Counted from the stretch's first letter, positions 43,402 through 53,306 are shown. The stretch is 64,000 nucleotides of DNA from Oribacterium sp. P6A1 (GCF_000702885.1 NZ_JNKO01000001.1:248001-312000); one strand, 5' to 3'. Made by a program: numbers and translations. The notes: generated from the letters alone by a model not told the origin.

Positions 43402-44964
43402 TCAGTTACTGAACTCAAACTTCTTGATCTGACGAACGACGTCCATGATAGTTCCATCACGTCCCTCGATGATACCAACTACACGATCACCGAACTGAAC
43501 CTTCTCTGGCTCGCCTGTGATGCTGTAAGCAATATCTCTGAGCTCCTCGATAGTCTTGAGAGGAAGTCCCTTATCCTTTGTAGCCTCGATAAGATCTGTT
43601 CTCTTAGGATTGATTGCGATACCGTAATCAGTAACAACAACGTCAACGTCCTCACCCGGAGTTGTAACAGTTGTACAATCTGTGCAGATTGTAGGAATTC
43701 TTCCCTGCATGATAGGTGCGATAACGATAGTACACTTAGCACCTGCAGCAGTATCAGGATGTCCGCCCTGAGCACCTGTGATGACACCGTCAGAACCTAC
43801 TACTACGTTACAGTTGAAGTGTGTATCAACCTCAAGAGCTGCAAGGATAACGAAGTCAAGCTTGTTAACATAAGCGCCCTTGTTGAAAGGATCAGCATAC
43901 TCACTTGCTGTGATGTAGTGATGGTTAGGATTTGTTGCAACAGACTTGATAGCATCCTGATCGAAGTCCTGTGTATCTACAAGAGTCTTGATGAGACCCT
44001 CCTCAAGGAGATCACACATTGGCTTAGCGATACCACCGACACCGAAGGACATGTGAATGTTCTTCTCTCTCATGATCTCAGCAAGGAACTTTGTTGAAGC
44101 GATAGAAGCTCCGCCGACACCTGTCTGATATGAGAAGCCTTCCTTGAAATAAGGAGTAGCTACAACGAAGTCTGTGCAGTACTTAGCCATGAGAAGCTTT
44201 CTCTGGTCTGTTGTAGGCTTTGCAGCACCTGTAGCGATCTTTGTAGGATCTCCGATCTCGTCAACCTTAACTACATAGTCAACATAAGTCTGTGTGATCT
44301 GTGCAGGAAGATTAGGGAATGGAACAAGTGTATCTGTAATAGCAACTACGCGGTCTGCATACATAGCATCTGCTGCTGAATATGAAAGAACACCGCAGTC
44401 TGCCTTACCGCCGTTAGCATTAAGGTTACCGTACTCATCTGCTGTAGGAGCACCGATAAATGCGATATCGATGTGAGTCTCGCCGCTCTCGATAGCTCTT
44501 GAACGTGCGCCGTGTGAACGCATGATAGCAAGTCCCTGAAGTCTTCCCTCTGAGATTGCCTTACCAATCTGTCCACGAACACCGGATGACTGGATCTCTG
44601 TGATTGTTCCGTCATCAAGCATGTATACGATAGGATCATTCTGGCTTCCAAGTGATGAAGCACATATTGTAATGTTCTTGATACCCATCTTATGTACTTC
44701 TTCCATAACCATGTTAAGAACCTTATCACCGTTACGGAAGTGGTGATGGAATGAAAGTGTCATGCCATCCTTGATTCCGCACTTAACAAGTACATCATGA
44801 ATATTGTCAACAAGCTTTGTGCCGTTTGAATTAATTACGCACTTTACCTTATGAGAAGCTGTCTGATACTCATAACCATCAAAGTGATGAGTACCCTGGA
44901 AAACTTCCTTACCTGTTGCCTTTAAGATTTCCTCAGGTATATCTCTACCAACTGCATTAATCAT
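43402..44964 (-). CDS. citF: Citrate lyase alpha subunit (citrate:acetyl-ACP transferase)
   Basis: A 520 aa CoA-transferase-like subunit that swaps citrate for acetate on the CitD thioester. Conserved blocks include LSFHHHFRNGDKVLN (about residue 70), GSQNDPIVYMLDDG, IGAPTADEYGN (about 170), QTGVGGASIASTKF (about 275) and VVGSDGVITGAQGGHPD (about 390). Full family length. It starts 3 nt after citE ends. AAGGGGG precedes the ATG. Confidence 0.96.
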   Translation of the reverse strand: MINAVGRDIPEEILKATGKEVFQGTHHFDGYEYQTASHKVKCVINSNGTKLVDNIHDVLVKCGIKDGMTLSFHHHFRNGDKVLNMVMEEVHKMGIKNITICASSLGSQNDPIVYMLDDGTITEIQSSGVRGQIGKAISEGRLQGLAIMRSHGARSRAIESGETHIDIAFIGAPTADEYGNLNANGGKADCGVLSYSAADAMYADRVVAITDTLVPFPNLPAQITQTYVDYVVKVDEIGDPTKIATGAAKPTTDQRKLLMAKYCTDFVVATPYFKEGFSYQTGVGGASIASTKFLAEIMREKNIHMSFGVGGIAKPMCDLLEEGLIKTLVDTQDFDQDAIKSVATNPNHHYITASEYADPFNKGAYVNKLDFVILAALEVDTHFNCNVVVGSDGVITGAQGGHPDTAAGAKCTIVIAPIMQGRIPTICTDCTTVTTPGEDVDVVVTDYGIAINPKRTDLIEATKDKGLPLKTIEELRDIAYSITGEPEKVQFGDRVVGIIEGRDGTIMDVVRQIKKFEFSN

Positions 44965-44966
44965 AA

Positions 44967-45872
44967 TTACAGATCCCCCTTATAAACTCCGGCAGCCTTT
45001 GCAAGCATGATGTTTCTCTTTGCACCGTCATAGAAAGCGATATCGATCATCTTTCCGTCAACAGTGAATACACCGATGCCCTTTGCCTTCTTGTCATCGA
45101 TTTCCTTGATAACCTTCTCAGCGAAGATGATTTCCTTCTGAGTAGGGGTATAAATATCATGAACGATATCGATCTGACGAGGGTTGATACATGACTTACC
45201 ATCAAATCCCATATCATGTATCATCTGTACTTCCTTACGGAAACCTTCCATATCATCAAGGTTTGTCCAAACTGTATCAAAGCACTGAACACCGGCTGCA
45301 CGAGCTGCGATGATCATCTGCTGACGAGCACCCATGAGCTCAACACCTGTTCCGGTGATACGTGTCTGAAGATCCTTTGTATAGTCACCGCCTGAAAGGG
45401 CAACACCGATCATACGATCTGATGATGTACATACTTCGTATGCATTCATAACACCCTTGCAGGACTCAAGAGCTGACATGATGAGAGTTGAACCCGGCTC
45501 TCTTCCGAACTCTTCCTCAGCTGCTACGATCTTCTCTTCAACCGCGCGAACCATGGAAGCATCCTCTGTCTTGGGGATACGGATAACATCTGCACCACCT
45601 GCTACGCAAACACGGATATCCTCTTCCCAGAGATCAGTATCGAGACCGTTGATACGTACTACACGCTCTGATCCTCTGTAATCGATGGTCTGAAGAGCAT
45701 GATAAAGAGAAAATCTTGCAGTATCCTTTGCAGTTACAGCAACGGCATCCTCAAGATCCAGCATGAGAGAGTCAATCTTGTAAATATACGGATCCTTAAT
45801 GAGTGAAGGCTTCTGAGCATTCAGGAACATCATGGATCTTCTTAATCTTTTCTTATTAGGATTCTCAATCAT
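44967..45872 (-). CDS. citE: Citrate lyase beta subunit (citryl-ACP lyase)
   Basis: Cleaves citryl-ACP to acetyl-ACP and oxaloacetate. It is 301 aa from the ATG at 45872, which has GGGAGG at 9 nt and overlaps the citD stop as ATGA. HpcH/HpaI-type TIM barrel: RRSMMFLNAQKPSLI at the start, SLMLDLEDAV with Mg-binding acidic residues (about 38), VVRINGLDT with the substrate arginine, ALESCKGVMNA with the metal glutamate (about 135) and ALSGGDYTKDL. It sits in the standard citDEF order. Confidence 0.95.
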   Translation of the reverse strand: MIENPNKKRLRRSMMFLNAQKPSLIKDPYIYKIDSLMLDLEDAVAVTAKDTARFSLYHALQTIDYRGSERVVRINGLDTDLWEEDIRVCVAGGADVIRIPKTEDASMVRAVEEKIVAAEEEFGREPGSTLIMSALESCKGVMNAYEVCTSSDRMIGVALSGGDYTKDLQTRITGTGVELMGARQQMIIAARAAGVQCFDTVWTNLDDMEGFRKEVQMIHDMGFDGKSCINPRQIDIVHDIYTPTQKEIIFAEKVIKEIDDKKAKGIGVFTVDGKMIDIAFYDGAKRNIMLAKAAGVYKGDL

Positions 45873-46168
45873 CTGATTGCACCTCCCCATGGTAAATCTT
45901 TATACTGGTCTACTGAACGGAACACAGCTCCCTCGATACGAGCCTTGATTGTGCAGTCAAGAGCGCCCTTATCAACGATGGAAATCTTTACGTTATCAAC
46001 GCCAAGATTTTTAAGTGTCTCAAGTGTTACCTTTTTGATCTGATTTCCGAACTGATGAGCAACTGCAGAGTCCAAAGTGAAATCGATCTTTCCCTCTCCA
46101 GGCTCAACAGTAACCTGGCAGTCACTGGATTCCATAGTGCCCGCTACAGCAGGTTTCTTAATTTCCAT
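45869..46168 (-). CDS. citD: Citrate lyase acyl carrier protein (gamma subunit)
   Basis: 99 aa from the ATG at 46168 (AAGGAGG precedes it; the ORF extension to 46213 has no site). The prosthetic-group serine lies in AGTMESSDCQVTV (about residue 12-13). It is the first gene of the cit operon and is translationally coupled to citE by an ATGA overlap. A long ~235-nt leader separates it from the predicted promoter. Confidence 0.94.
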   Translation of the reverse strand: MEIKKPAVAGTMESSDCQVTVEPGEGKIDFTLDSAVAHQFGNQIKKVTLETLKNLGVDNVKISIVDKGALDCTIKARIEGAVFRSVDQYKDLPWGGAIR

Positions 46169-46411
46169 AGTTTCCTCCTTGGATGCAGGATCTTTCCCCT
46201 TAATCCCGCGCAAACAATGTTACATAAAGTTCTTCTTACGATGAGTCTCTAAAGTCGCAAAATATGCGATAAAAGCGGCTTTTTGTCCTCATCATATTCA
46301 CATCCCACAGCGCTTAGGTTTCACGCCCCAACTACTAGCAATTATATCCTAGCAATGGTGGAATTTAAACTTTTTAATTGTAGTATTTTAATAATAATAC
46401 CCACGACGACC

Positions 46412-46457
46412 ATAGTAAAATAGTTATATCGTTATGGCAGTCATAGGTTTTTCCTAT
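46412..46457 (-). promoter_or_regulatory. cit operon promoter with LysR-type inverted repeat
   Basis: On the minus strand CTGCCA (46435-46440), a 17-bp spacer and TACTAT (46412-46417) form a weak promoter. Two bases upstream lies ATAGG-N5-CCTAT (46443-46457), an inverted repeat in the activator position. The same elements with the same spacing precede the hydratase gene at 48981. Confidence 0.7.
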
Positions 46458-46618
46458 TATTTTCACCATGAAAACGCTTTATCATGTCTTAAATTATTAT
46501 AAAATAATTTTTCATTTTCCTTTTTAAGAGTTTTCCGACACTTATGATTACGAATATTTATCCTTATTAAAATTCTTAATTTTTAATTAAGAGCATATTT
46601 CACCCGTTCTTAATGACG

Positions 46619-46650
46619 GAAAAAAAGCCCCGGACAGCTGTCCGGGGCTT
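46619..46650 (-). terminator. Terminator of hydratase gene 1
   Basis: AAGCCCCGGACAG pairs with CTGTCCGGGGCTT and is followed on the minus strand by T's. Confidence 0.9.
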
Positions 46651-46677
46651 ATAAATACTGATTTATCCGATTTTAAA

Positions 46678-48981
46678 TTATGCAAAATTCTTTGAGTGTC
46701 CGAACTTGTTAAAGTTGATGAGGCATCCGTCCTGAACGATCTGACGCTCATTAGGAGTCATAGGAAGAACATAAAGCTCTATCTCTATAGCCTTGCCCTC
46801 CTTTATTACATAAGCCTTTATTTCCTCAAGCTTATCATCCTGAAGCGCCTTCCTGATGCCAGGTACATAGATGTAATCATCTACATCGAACTTGTCAGGC
46901 TCTCCTTTGAGATGGAAAGGTACCATGCCCCAGTTCATACAGTTGGATCTGTATCTCTTTGTAGCATATTCCTGAGTGATATTAGCAAGTCCGCCAAGTA
47001 CTCTCTGACATGAAGCAGCCTGCTCACGGGCCGAACCATCACCCGGCTTGTTTGCGTAGATGGTTGAACCGATCTCTACGTCGGAAGCATTAACACCTTC
47101 CTGACCCGGAATTGTGTTGATAACCTTAAATACATCAGCGATCTCAGCAGGAACAGTACCCTTCTTTCGATTATCCTCAAGATCTCTTACAGCCTTTGCA
47201 CGGCCTACGTATTCAGGATCTCTTCTTGAAAGTGTGAACTCGGCGAGTCCCAGCGGATTTGATCTGTAGGACGAAGTCTCTCCTGAAGGAATGAGCTCAT
47301 CGGTTGTAGTAACAGGATCAAGAATCTTTGAAGCCACCTTGAGAAGGATGTTGTCTGTCATAGACTCCTGCTCAGGCCAGTCCTTGATGTTCGGTCCGAA
47401 ACGGAGCTCCTGATCCAGATCAGCCTTACCCCAGCCCTGATATAATCTGTTGCGGTAAGCCTTGTCATCATAGTTGTACTCAGGGATATCGCCCCAGCAG
47501 TCAAGCTCTTCAGCAGAAGTGAGCTTACCGCCATTAGCTGCTGTTGCAGCGATAGAACGTGCATCCATAAGACATACAGCTGACATCTGTCCGTTACCCG
47601 GCTTTGAACCCTCACGGTTAGGGAAGTTACGTGTTGTATGACGGATTGAAAGTGCGTTGTTGGCAGGTGTATCACCGGCACCGAAGCAAGGTCCGCAGAA
47701 TGCTGAACGGATGATAGCACCTGCATCCATAAGGTCTGCAAGAAGACCCTTACGGTCAAGATCTGTGTAAACAGGCTGTGATGACGGATATACGCTGAGA
47801 TAGAACTCACCGTCACCTATGCTCTTGCCCTTGAGTGCATGAGCCGCCTCAACAACGTTTGTATAGTTACCGCCGGCACATCCTGCGATGATACCCTGCT
47901 GTACCTGAAGCTTGTGATCCTTAGTGATCTTGTCAAGAAGTGTAAAGTGCGCTCTTCCTTCAGCTACTCTCTCGGCTTCCTTCTCTGTCTCACGAAGGAT
48001 ATCCTCAAGATTGTCATAGAGCTCTGTGATCTCGTATGCATTTGAAGGATGGAAAGGAAGTGCTATCATAGGACGAACCTCTGAAAGATCAACCTCTACG
48101 CAGCCGTCATAGTATGCAACCTGTGCAGGATCAAGCTTTTTGAAGTCATCCCCTCTGCCATGCATGGTAAGGAATGCCTTAGTATCATCGTCTGTTCTCC
48201 ATACAGATGAAAGACAGGTTGTCTCTGTTGTCATAACGTCGACACCGTTTCTGAAATCTGTTGTCATGGAAGATACGCCCGGGCCTACAAACTCCATTAC
48301 CTTATTCTTTACGTATCCGTTCTTGAATACAGCTCTCTCGATGGCAAGAGCAATATCATGAGGTCCTACAAACGGTGCAGGCTTTCCTGTAAGGTATACG
48401 CAAACAACACCCGGATATGCAACATCGTATGTCTGCTCAAGAAGCTGCTTTGAAAGCTCTCCGCCGCCTTCTCCGATAGCCATGGTTCCAAGTGCGCCGT
48501 AACGTGTGTGTGAATCTGATCCAAGGATCATCTTTCCGCCGCCTGCATACTTCTCACGCATAAACTGGTGGCAAACAGCTACATGAGGAGGTACATAAAC
48601 TCCGCCGTACTTCTTTGCAGCTGAAAGACCGAAATAATGGTCATCATCGTTAATGGTTCCGCCTACTGCACAAAGTGAATTGTGGCAGCATGTAAGAACG
48701 TAAGGAAGCGGGAACTTCTCCATACCTGAAGCTCTTGCTGTCTGAATGATACCTACGAATGTGATATCATGAGATACCATAGCATCGAACCTGATCTTAA
48801 GATTATCCATAGTATCACTTGTGTTGTGTGACTTCATGATACCATAAGCGATGGTACCCTTCTTTGCCTCTGCCTTATCTGCAGCCTTGCCAGTGAGCTG
48901 CTCAACCTTTGCTTCCTCTGCCTCGGGAACAAGTTCTGTTCCGTTTACCAGATATACGCCGCCTTCATGAAGCTTGACCAT
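46678..48981 (-). CDS. YbhJ-type aconitase-family hydratase (copy 1)
   Basis: A 767 aa [4Fe-4S] (de)hydratase of the aconitase superfamily. The three cluster cysteines lie in [12 protein letters not shown] (C368) and [10 protein letters not shown] (C429, C432), spaced as in aconitase. [13 protein letters not shown] (about 155) and SSYRSNP (about 555), [11 protein letters not shown] (about 630) and TKRYRSN contribute the active site. The overall form matches E. coli YbhJ, an uncharacterised hydratase. It has its own promoter with two LysR-type boxes and a terminator. Flanked by the tricarboxylate carrier and citrate lyase genes, it likely interconverts cis-aconitate, citrate and isocitrate. 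Substrate is inferred. Confidence 0.85.
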   Translation of the reverse strand: MVKLHEGGVYLVNGTELVPEAEEAKVEQLTGKAADKAEAKKGTIAYGIMKSHNTSDTMDNLKIRFDAMVSHDITFVGIIQTARASGMEKFPLPYVLTCCHNSLCAVGGTINDDDHYFGLSAAKKYGGVYVPPHVAVCHQFMREKYAGGGKMILGSDSHTRYGALGTMAIGEGGGELSKQLLEQTYDVAYPGVVCVYLTGKPAPFVGPHDIALAIERAVFKNGYVKNKVMEFVGPGVSSMTTDFRNGVDVMTTETTCLSSVWRTDDDTKAFLTMHGRGDDFKKLDPAQVAYYDGCVEVDLSEVRPMIALPFHPSNAYEITELYDNLEDILRETEKEAERVAEGRAHFTLLDKITKDHKLQVQQGIIAGCAGGNYTNVVEAAHALKGKSIGDGEFYLSVYPSSQPVYTDLDRKGLLADLMDAGAIIRSAFCGPCFGAGDTPANNALSIRHTTRNFPNREGSKPGNGQMSAVCLMDARSIAATAANGGKLTSAEELDCWGDIPEYNYDDKAYRNRLYQGWGKADLDQELRFGPNIKDWPEQESMTDNILLKVASKILDPVTTTDELIPSGETSSYRSNPLGLAEFTLSRRDPEYVGRAKAVRDLEDNRKKGTVPAEIADVFKVINTIPGQEGVNASDVEIGSTIYANKPGDGSAREQAASCQRVLGGLANITQEYATKRYRSNCMNWGMVPFHLKGEPDKFDVDDYIYVPGIRKALQDDKLEEIKAYVIKEGKAIEIELYVLPMTPNERQIVQDGCLINFNKFGHSKNFA

Positions 48982-49162
48982 AATAAACCTCCTTAGTGAT
49001 ATCCCTTTGGGGGAACAACATTAAACATAAGAGCTCTTAGATACTAAGCAATCTATACAATATTTCACATTTATATCGATAACAAACATGTCTATTATAT
49101 CGCTTTTTTCTATTTCTCTGTGTTTTATTTTTTATGTATTTATTCTAATTTGACATGGCACA

Positions 49163-49241
49163 ATAGTAAAATATTTATATCTATATGCCAACTATAGGCT
49201 TATCCTATTGTATACATTTTGATGTATAGGATTGTACCTAT
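49163..49241 (-). promoter_or_regulatory. Hydratase 1 promoter with tandem LysR-type boxes
   Basis: On the minus strand TTGGCA (49186-49191), a 17-bp spacer and TACTAT (49163-49168) are present. ATAGG-N5-CCTAT at 49194-49208 begins 2 nt from the -35 box, exactly as in the cit promoter. A second, longer palindrome GTATAGG-N6-CCTATAC lies at 49224-49243, 32 bp (about three helical turns) further upstream. Confidence 0.7.
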
Positions 49242-49252
49242 ACCATATACAA

Positions 49253-49303
49253 TAAAAATGTACCGGTCTTACTTATAACCAGTTTTCAATAAAACCGGTA
49301 CTT
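49253..49303 (-). terminator. Terminator of the tricarboxylate carrier gene
   Basis: GTACCGGT pairs with ACCGGTAC and is followed on the minus strand by ATTTTTATTG. Confidence 0.75.
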
Positions 49304-49311
49304 TTAAATCC

Positions 49312-50577
49312 TTAGTAGAACAGTCCGCCGAGGTTAAATACTCCGAGAGCTGCCATAACTACATTGATAACAACGTTCATTACTGATAAGAGGAAAAGAG
49401 TTTTGAACATCTTGTTCATCTCATCTGTTGTTGTCTCCTTGGCTGCTGAGTAAGATGACATGATGATAGCACCGCCTGTCGAAAGAGGGCTGATAGCTGC
49501 AGCAAAAGATGTAGCTGTAACCGCCGATATAAGCTCTACATAGCTTACATTTGATCCGAATGTCTTAACAATGTTGTCACAGATAGGATAAAGTGTAGGC
49601 ATTACAACACCTGTTGTTGAACTCACCCATGAAAGAATACCTGAAGTAGCTGCCATAACAGGCGCTGCTGTATGCTCGTTCATATGTGCGCTTAAGAAAT
49701 CAGATACAAGTGTGATACCGCCGAGCTTGTCTATAACATTTACAAGTACGCCTACACCACAGATAAGCATCAGTGTTCCCCAGGGAATTGACTTGATAGC
49801 CTTCTTCTCATCTGCACATCCGAGAAGGATAAGTACTGCTGCTGCAACGAAAGCGAAAAGTCCTGTGTCAAGCTTGAAACCGATACATGCTACAACCATG
49901 ATAACGATTGCTGCAACAGTGATCTTCTGGTCTCTGTTAAATGCAGGGATATCTGAAAGCTTGAGAGGGTTGTCTCCCTTTACCTTGTAGCCTTTGTAGT
50001 AGATATAAAGGATAAGTGTGAAGACAAAGCCTGATAGAAGAGTTGTAAGGAAAAGATGAGTACCGAAACCTGTATATCCGAGAGGCTCGCTAAGGTTCTT
50101 TGCAAGAATACCCGTCATTGACAGTGTTGAAGCGCATCCTGCATTGGCACCGAGCTTTGCGTAAAGAGCTGTAGCCATGGGGTTGATATCAAGCTCAAAA
50201 GCAAGATATACAGCAAATGTTGTCATGAGGATTCCGGCAGCGATATGTCCGGGTCCGATGGCTGAAATAAATGCTGAAAGTGCAAACATGAGAATCGGAA
50301 TAAGATAAGTTCTCTTTCCTACGAGAGCTACGATTTTCTTTGAGAACAGGTCAAGTGTACCATTCTGTGAAGCCATTCCGAAGAAGAGGGTAACACCTAC
50401 AAGAGTTACAAACATGGAGCTTGAAAAGCCCTTTGAAATCTCTTTTGCGGTCATATCTCCCGCCATTCCGAGAACAAATGCTGCTCCGACTGAAAAGAAT
50501 CCGATGTTTATCTTCTTTATGAAGCCGACTGCCACCACGATAGCCAGTACGACAAGGGAAATCAATGCGAAATTCAT
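49312..50577 (-). CDS. MatC-like carboxylate carrier (ion transporter superfamily)
   Basis: A 421 aa membrane protein with about 11-12 helices. It begins MNFALISLVVLAIVVAVGF at the ATG at 50577, which has AGGAGAT upstream. The N-terminal half (NIGFFSVGAAFVLGM to SAIGPGHIAAGILM) matches the MatC dicarboxylate carrier N-domain. The C-terminal half carries the helix-break motif AAAISPLSTGGAIIMSS, as in ArsB/NhaD-type transporters. It follows the PrpF-family gene by 120 nt on the same strand. Context suggests a tricarboxylate such as trans-aconitate or citrate as substrate. Confidence 0.82.
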   Translation of the reverse strand: MNFALISLVVLAIVVAVGFIKKINIGFFSVGAAFVLGMAGDMTAKEISKGFSSSMFVTLVGVTLFFGMASQNGTLDLFSKKIVALVGKRTYLIPILMFALSAFISAIGPGHIAAGILMTTFAVYLAFELDINPMATALYAKLGANAGCASTLSMTGILAKNLSEPLGYTGFGTHLFLTTLLSGFVFTLILYIYYKGYKVKGDNPLKLSDIPAFNRDQKITVAAIVIMVVACIGFKLDTGLFAFVAAAVLILLGCADEKKAIKSIPWGTLMLICGVGVLVNVIDKLGGITLVSDFLSAHMNEHTAAPVMAATSGILSWVSSTTGVVMPTLYPICDNIVKTFGSNVSYVELISAVTATSFAAAISPLSTGGAIIMSSYSAAKETTTDEMNKMFKTLFLLSVMNVVINVVMAALGVFNLGGLFY

Positions 50578-50696
50578 AATATTTATCTCCTGAAATATTT
50601 GATGATCATTTACCTGTGCATCCCCTTCCCCGGGATACACAAGAATATGACGAAATATATGTATCTTTTTATCTATACTCTATGATTAAAATACTT

Positions 50697-51863
50697 TCAT
50701 CCCAGTCGTATGACTGCATTTCCTTCCATAATGAGGTTTGCAGTTCTGAAGCCAAAGGTATCATCTATCTTCGGCACATCAGGATTCTCTGTATTTTCCG
50801 CATAATCAACTCCACACTCAAGCACTCCGCTTGCATGTCCTATACGGATAAACTGTGTGTCAGTTCCCTTTGAAAGAACCTGATTGACCACACTTCCCTT
50901 TACAACTGCTGCTGCAGCAGTACACATGGCTCCTGTCATGGCGTAGCTTGGATGAGCCTTCTGCATCGACATCATTCTGGAAAGAAGGTCAATGTCTTCT
51001 TTCTTAATTTCCTTGCCGTCAGCTGTAACATAATCTGCTGATTCAGCAACAAATGTCATCTTCGGAATTCCCGGTGTCTCCCATGCTGACTTTGTATAGT
51101 CGTCAATGAGACCAAGCTTTACAGCCGCAAGACCTCTTACCTTCTCAAGAAGCAAAAGCTTCTCTTCATCACCGTTTATCTCATCAGGTGTTTCTCCGCC
51201 CTTAAGGCCAAGGTCTGAAGCTTTGGCAAAAACCAGCGGATTTGCCGCATCCACTATGGATACCTCTACCTTACCGTATCCCGGAACCTCCAGAACATCA
51301 ACAACATTTCCTGTAGGAAGAAGTCCGCTTCCCAGTGTTCCTGACGGATCAACAAACTTAAGCTTTATAGGTGAAGCAGTTCCGGGCACACCAGCGATGT
51401 TGAAATCGCCGTCGTACTGTACCTCTCCGTTACTGGTCTTTACTTCTTCAACGATTATTTTGTCTGTGTTTGTATTATATATACGTACGCTTGTAGTTCC
51501 TTCCTGAGCCTCTACAAGACCCTTTTCTATTGCGAAAGGTCCGACACCTGAAGAAATATTACCGCAGTTTCCTTTGTAACTTACTATTGGCTTATCTACC
51601 GATACCTGGGCAAATGTATAATCAACATCCGCATCAGGTCTGTCTGACTTTTTGATGATTGCCACTTTACTTGTAACGGACTGAGACCCGCCAAGTCCGT
51701 CTATCTGCTTTCGGTCAGGACTTCCCATCATTCTGAGAAGAACCTTGTCCCATTCGTTTTTATCCTTTGGAAGATCCTCTTCCAAAATATATACACCCTT
51801 GCTGGTTCCTCCTCTGATGATGGAAACCGGCAGCTTGATCATACCCTCATGCACTCCTGTCAT
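50697..51863 (-). CDS. PrpF-family aconitate/methylaconitate isomerase
   Basis: 388 aa with the two-fold epimerase (DAP-epimerase-like) architecture of PrpF. The start at 51863 is set by AAGGAGG; the ORF's first ATG is inside that site. Family motifs are SIIRGGTSKGVYI at the N-terminus, GNCGNISSGVGPFAIE with the conserved cysteine (about residue 100), MQKAHPSYAMTGAMC (about 300) and FRTANLIMEGNAV at the end. PrpF isomerises 2-methylaconitate and binds trans-aconitate, and the fungal relative Adi1 interconverts cis- and trans-aconitate. No 2-methylcitrate synthase or lyase is present here, so I favour aconitate isomerase. Confidence 0.85.
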   Translation of the reverse strand: MTGVHEGMIKLPVSIIRGGTSKGVYILEEDLPKDKNEWDKVLLRMMGSPDRKQIDGLGGSQSVTSKVAIIKKSDRPDADVDYTFAQVSVDKPIVSYKGNCGNISSGVGPFAIEKGLVEAQEGTTSVRIYNTNTDKIIVEEVKTSNGEVQYDGDFNIAGVPGTASPIKLKFVDPSGTLGSGLLPTGNVVDVLEVPGYGKVEVSIVDAANPLVFAKASDLGLKGGETPDEINGDEEKLLLLEKVRGLAAVKLGLIDDYTKSAWETPGIPKMTFVAESADYVTADGKEIKKEDIDLLSRMMSMQKAHPSYAMTGAMCTAAAAVVKGSVVNQVLSKGTDTQFIRIGHASGVLECGVDYAENTENPDVPKIDDTFGFRTANLIMEGNAVIRLG

Positions 51864-52270
51864 GCAAACCTCCTTCATATAGTCCCATACCCTGAAAAAC
51901 GGATACAGAAACAGCTAAAGTGACAGATTCCGTAAACCTTTTCACTTTTCGGAAATATCTCTCGCCGGGGGATGATGAGAGATATCTCCCTGAGTTTTCA
52001 ATGAACAGCGCGCATCTGTTTATCTATGTCTATAAAATACCATTTGTATTTTTATATATCCAATGCATTTATTCGATAAAATATATGCATTGGACGTATA
52101 CTTATACAATGACTTAAAATATAATAAGCCTGGATGGTTTTCCCGGGTTTATATTTCATCCGCCGGTAAACACATCTGCCGGTAAATATTTATTATTTTT
52201 ATAAAACACGGAAGGGAACTGCTACAGATGATTTATCTTTCCGGTTTTTAATGTTTCCAAAGGAGTTATC
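51864..52270. promoter_or_regulatory. Divergent regulatory region between prpF-like and lysR genes
   Basis: A perfect 10-bp inverted repeat, TCCAATGCAT (52059-52068) and ATGCATTGGA (52085-52094) with a 16-bp spacer, lies midway. Its left arm overlaps a candidate minus-strand -35 (TTGGAT) for the prpF-like gene. A strong stem-loop (51951-51963 pairing with 51977-51989, one mismatch) lies in that gene's leader. The arrangement fits LysR autoregulation with divergent activation. Confidence 0.65.
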
Positions 52271-53185
52271 ATGGATTTCAAAGATCTCACATACATCATT
52301 GCAATAGAAAAGTATGGCAATATCTCCAAAGCTGCGGAAGCACTGTTCCTTACCCAGCCTTCACTTTCAAGGTTTCTTCAGAATACCGAATCCCATGTAG
52401 GACAGCCTTTGTTCAATCGTATCGGAAACAAATATATTCCGACATATGTCGGACAACGCTATCTTGCAAGAGCAAAAGAAATATTGAATATAAAAAAAGA
52501 GCTGGATCAGGAAGTGGGAGACATTCTCAAAAATGATTCCGGTCTGCTGAATGTAGGATTCCCCGCCATGAGAGGCACCTATATGCTGCCCTGTACCCTG
52601 CCCATCTTCCACAGCCTGTATCCTAATGTGAGAATCCAGATACACGAAGCCAGTTCCAGCCATCTGAATGAACTGATACTGAACGGAGACATTGATCTTG
52701 CATTCTACAATCAGCCTGATGAGAATCCGAATATCGAAACAGAGGTCATCAGCCACGAGGAGATGGTTCTGGTAATGTCTCCGGAGAACCCTTTGTGCGA
52801 GTTGGCTTACCCTTTGGAAGGCTGCCGCTATCCTCACCTGGATCTTAAGCTCCTTGAAGAAAATGGTCAGGGAGTCATCATGCAGAACCCGAACCAGCGA
52901 ACCAGAACCATTGTGGACAGGCTCTTTAAACAGCATCATGTCACTCCCAACGTAATTCTCGAAACAAGCAATATCCGTGCCGAAGCCGAGCTTGCCTCCA
53001 GAAATTACGGTGTCTGCTTCATAACGGAAACTCATTTAAAGCACATGAAGCTTGATAAGCCACTAAGTTTCTTTTCAGTCGGAGATCCAAGTACACCCAT
53101 CAATTTTGTAGCGGCCTACAGAAAAAACAGTTACCTGCCCTATCATGCAACCGAGTATATAAAGATAGTCAGAGACTTCACTTAA
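52271..53185 (+). CDS. LysR-family regulator (divergent from the prpF-like gene)
   Basis: 304 aa. The N-terminal winged HTH is MDFKDLTYIIAIEKYGNISKAAEALFLTQPSLSRFLQ, followed by the LysR substrate-binding domain (about residues 90-300). It is divergently transcribed from the isomerase-carrier operon, the usual LysR layout. AAAGGAG precedes the ATG. It is the best candidate for binding the inverted repeat at 52059-52094, and perhaps the ATAGG-N5-CCTAT boxes at the hydratase and cit promoters. Confidence 0.93.
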   Translation: MDFKDLTYIIAIEKYGNISKAAEALFLTQPSLSRFLQNTESHVGQPLFNRIGNKYIPTYVGQRYLARAKEILNIKKELDQEVGDILKNDSGLLNVGFPAMRGTYMLPCTLPIFHSLYPNVRIQIHEASSSHLNELILNGDIDLAFYNQPDENPNIETEVISHEEMVLVMSPENPLCELAYPLEGCRYPHLDLKLLEENGQGVIMQNPNQRTRTIVDRLFKQHHVTPNVILETSNIRAEAELASRNYGVCFITETHLKHMKLDKPLSFFSVGDPSTPINFVAAYRKNSYLPYHATEYIKIVRDFT

Positions 53186-53267
53186 ACCGAAGCGGAATTT
53201 CTCTTTTTCCCATCCGTTTGGCTTATCCACGACATAAGTATTTGATTCCATTCAAAAACAATCTCAA

Positions 53268-53306
53268 AAAAAAGAGCAGCTCATCCTAAACCGGATGTCC
53301 TGCTCT
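53268..53306. terminator. Bidirectional terminator, lysR / secreted protein
   Basis: AGAGCAG..CATCC pairs with GGATG..CTGCTCT, with A-rich and T-rich flanks, between convergent genes. Confidence 0.7.

Larger units (their letters stand above)
46169..46677. other. cit operon leader and upstream region
   Basis: This stretch holds, from left to right, a ~235-nt untranslated leader (46169-46404), the cit promoter and LysR-type box (46412-46457), an AT-rich spacer, and the terminator of the upstream hydratase gene (46619-46650). In the leader, AAGTCGC and GCGGCTTTTT (46250-46287, read on plus) can pair. That hairpin would end in T's only on the plus strand, so I do not call it an attenuator. Confidence 0.6.
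48982..49311. other. Region between carrier and hydratase genes
   Basis: Contains the leader of hydratase 1 (48982-49156), its promoter and two operator boxes (49163-49241), and the carrier's terminator (49253-49303). No gene is seen. Confidence 0.6.

Noticed and set aside
46250-46287. Hairpin in the cit leader considered as an attenuator
   Set aside because: The T-run follows the stem only on the plus strand, opposite to cit transcription, and the minus-strand stem has a mismatch.
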